Assembly: GCA_002869065.1 (NCBI GenBank)
Contig: PKTR01000002.1
Span: 1,426,001 to 1,490,000, forward strand
Source: Hyphomicrobiales bacterium
GTDB lineage: Bacteria; Pseudomonadota; Alphaproteobacteria; Rhizobiales; Rhodobiaceae
Direction of reading: 5' to 3'
Length of the DNA stretch: 64,000 bases
Part shown: piece by piece, positions 62,416 through 64,000 of the stretch
Numbering within the stretch: position 1 is the stretch's first letter
Layout: the number at the start of each line of letters is the position of its first letter
Notes under the pieces: model-generated
Database searches by the model: none
Seen by the model: the letters and a program-made list of their open reading frames with translations, nothing else
Told to the model about the DNA's origin: nothing
Made by a program: the position numbers and the translations under genes

Positions 62416-63537
62416 CTAGAGCGGCGATGCGCCGGTGCTCTCGCGGGTTTCACCCTTGGCCGGCGGGTGCGGCGGATCGAGCAGCTTGAAGCGCAGCAGC
62501 AGGGTGCGCTGCAGGATCGAACGGTTGTCGTCGGAGACGAGCGTGAGGATCGTCGCGCCGGTGCGTGGGTCGCGGTAGGCGTCGAGCCCTTCCATATTGT
62601 CGATCTGGTAGCCGAGATCGGCCTCGACGAGGTCGTTGCCGTCCAGTGTCACGTCGCGGCGCAGTTCGCGGCAGGGGATGCGGCGGATCCGCATGCCGAC
62701 GCCATCGGAAAAATTGAACAGCCGTTCGAGGATGACGAGATCGCCGTCGGGCAGGAAGGCGGCATCGGTGATCGAATAGTCGCCGCGCAGCTTGATGCGG
62801 AAGCTGCCCGATTTGGGCCCGCCGATGATCCAGCCGGGGATGTCGGCAGCCTTGTTGCGGTCGCGTTCGGCGATCGCGATCAGCGCGCCGCCCATCGGGC
62901 AGGCATCGTTCGGCACGGCGATCGATTCCAGGCCGCGATTGCTGCTCAGGCGCGTGATGGCGCGCGGCAGCTTCAGGCGGGCGCCGAGCGAGCGGAAATT
63001 TTCCAGATCGAGCGGGAACGACATGATGCGGTGGTCGCGCTCGAAACTGACCAACAGGCGCGGATCTTTGGCATCGCCGGCAAGTGCCACCGATTCGGCG
63101 TCGGCGTCGCGCACCGACAGCATCGGCCGTGTGTCGTCTGCCATCATTGGAGCGAGGCGCGGATTGCGGATGCCGATCAGCTGGCCGGCGGCATCGAGCA
63201 CGAGACCGGCGTCGAACCAGAAGCCATTGTCGGTGACGGCGACGATGCGGTTACCGTCGTCGAGCGTGATGACGCCGGAGAGCGCGCCGAAATGGCGGTT
63301 ACGCGACCACAACTCGACGCCGCCGAGATACTCCACCCCGCCGAAACGGTATTGCTCGGGATAACCGATGCGGAAATTGGTGAGCGGCTTGACCGACAGG
63401 TCGATCGGCTGCGGTCCGCCAACGAGGCGCGGCGTGCTTTCGGCGCGCGCCGTGCCGGGCGCGGCCACGGAAAAGGTTAGCGCCAAGGCGGTGAACGCGC
63501 CGGCAATCAGCGACCTTCGCCGCCTGCGATCGGTCAT
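62416..63537 (-). CDS. Esterase-like activity of phytase family protein (exported)
   Basis: A 373-residue protein with a signal peptide (about 8-32, cleavage near ARA-E, probably Tat-like because of the RRRRR start) and an esterase-like/phytase beta-propeller domain: [56 protein letters not shown] and [25 protein letters not shown]. Phosphatase or esterase action is a family-level guess. Its ATG overlaps the cobT stop as ATGA, so the two are translated from one mRNA. Confidence 0.93.
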   Translation of the reverse strand: MTDRRRRRSLIAGAFTALALTFSVAAPGTARAESTPRLVGGPQPIDLSVKPLTNFRIGYPEQYRFGGVEYLGGVELWSRNRHFGALSGVITLDDGNRIVAVTDNGFWFDAGLVLDAAGQLIGIRNPRLAPMMADDTRPMLSVRDADAESVALAGDAKDPRLLVSFERDHRIMSFPLDLENFRSLGARLKLPRAITRLSSNRGLESIAVPNDACPMGGALIAIAERDRNKAADIPGWIIGGPKSGSFRIKLRGDYSITDAAFLPDGDLVILERLFNFSDGVGMRIRRIPCRELRRDVTLDGNDLVEADLGYQIDNMEGLDAYRDPRTGATILTLVSDDNRSILQRTLLLRFKLLDPPHPPAKGETRESTGASPL

Positions 63538-64000
63538 CGGGCGCCGCGACGGCGCAGCAGCGGATCCTTGCGCCCTTCCGTGCCTTCCTCGTCGAACAAC
63601 GAGGCGAGCTGGTCGGTGATCGCGCCACCCAGTTCCTCGGCGTCGACAATGGTGACGGCGCGGCGGTAGTAGCGGGTCACGTCGTGACCGATACCAATCG
63701 CGATCAGTTCGACCGGCGAGCGGGTCTCGATCGTCTCGATGACCTCGCGGAGGTGTCGCTCGAGATAATTGCCGGGATTGACCGACAGAGTGGAATCATC
63801 GACCGGCGCGCCGTCGGAAATCACCATCATAATGCGACGGGATTCGGTGCGGGCGAGCAGCCGCTTGTGGGCCCAGTCGAGGGCTTCACCGTCGATGTTT
63901 TCCTTCAGCAGGCCTTCGCGCATCATCAGGCCGAGATTGCGGCGGGCGCGGCGCCAGGGCGCGTCGGCGGCCTTGTAGACGATATGGCGCAGATCGTTGA
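63534..64000 (-). CDS. cobT: Cobaltochelatase subunit CobT, N-terminus cut by window edge
   Basis: The last 155 residues of the aerobic cobaltochelatase large-complex subunit CobT, which with CobN and CobS inserts cobalt into hydrogenobyrinic acid diamide in cobalamin synthesis. The visible part is the VWA domain end: [60 protein letters not shown] and [19 protein letters not shown]. The protein is normally about 600 residues, so most lies beyond base 64000. cobS is expected upstream of it, outside the window. Confidence 0.95.
   Translation of the reverse strand, partial: NDLRHIVYKAADAPWRRARRNLGLMMREGLLKENIDGEALDWAHKRLLARTESRRIMMVISDGAPVDDSTLSVNPGNYLERHLREVIETIETRSPVELIAIGIGHDVTRYYRRAVTIVDAEELGGAITDQLASLFDEEGTEGRKDPLLRRRGAR

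Overview
The window is a 64 kb, GC-rich, gene-dense stretch of chromosome from an alphaproteobacterium, most likely of the order Hyphomicrobiales (Rhizobiales). Evidence for this includes CpdR, CarD, an alphaproteobacterial-type RpoH, the DUF4175/TIGR02302 protein, a CobT-type cobaltochelatase, PhaR next to phaAB, a full CtrA box (TTAA-N7-TTAA), a LexA box of the GAAC-N7-GAAC type, clustered CcrM sites (GANTC) and a RIME-like palindromic repeat. No phage, transposase, plasmid or CRISPR genes were seen. The content is core and housekeeping genes with a few lineage-specific ones.

Layout. 1-5 kb: end of a class II aldolase, a two-domain exported protein, a metallo-hydrolase, a DUF922 protein and a cold-shock protein with a glycine-rich N-terminal arm. 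5-12.5 kb: an alpha/beta hydrolase, tRNA-Ala(CGC) followed by three 91-bp tandem repeats that copy its 3' end, yggT, DUF167, folD, a Trm112-like protein, a Lon-N domain protein, a small protein behind an SOS box, an acyltransferase and a YdcF protein. 12.8-16.7 kb: ftsEX divergent from a zinc-ribbon protein, hpt and cpdR, with a CtrA box between them. 16.9-23.8 kb: an argH, lipoprotein, lysA and DUF4175 run, divergent from tlpA and a monooxygenase-like gene. 23.8-29.1 kb: aromatic amino acid genes (chorismate mutase, hisC, tyrA), a methyltransferase, gloB and a DUF985 cupin. 29.1-33.1 kb: an EamA exporter and a TAXI-TRAP transporter. 33.4-37.0 kb: a DsrC/TusE-like protein and the polyhydroxybutyrate genes phaA, phaB and phaR. 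37.1-48.3 kb: LysE/Lrp pair, a PAS-GGDEF-EAL protein, a gamma-glutamyltransferase, an M48 protease lipoprotein, an SNase-like protein, ppa, a polyprenyl synthase, mtgA and rpmF. 48.7-57.2 kb: a glycosyltransferase-sulfotransferase fusion, rpoH, carD, fdxA, an S4 protein and a Suv3-like helicase. 57.2-58.4 kb: a 1.2 kb region without a convincing gene but rich in repeats and regulatory motifs. 58.4-64 kb: DUF3108, rpmB, a queuosine precursor transporter, panB, an SDR, a phytase-family esterase-like protein and the end of cobT.

Several gene sets work together. phaA and phaB make 3-hydroxybutyryl-CoA, and PhaR probably adjusts their expression to polymer level. Chorismate mutase, HisC and TyrA form an operon for aromatic amino acid supply. 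ArgH and LysA sit in one amino acid biosynthesis run. LysE and Lrp overlap by four bases, as exporter-regulator pairs do. RpoH, CarD and FdxA lie in a global-regulation block.

The least explained signals are the tRNA-derived 91-bp repeats at 6.95-7.23 kb, the SOS-box-linked small protein at 10.4-10.8 kb, and the gene-free region at 57.2-58.4 kb. That region holds a RIME-like element, four GANTC sites in 45 bp, a LexA-like box and a diverged 260-bp tandem duplication. All assignments come from reading the sequence. No database search was run.
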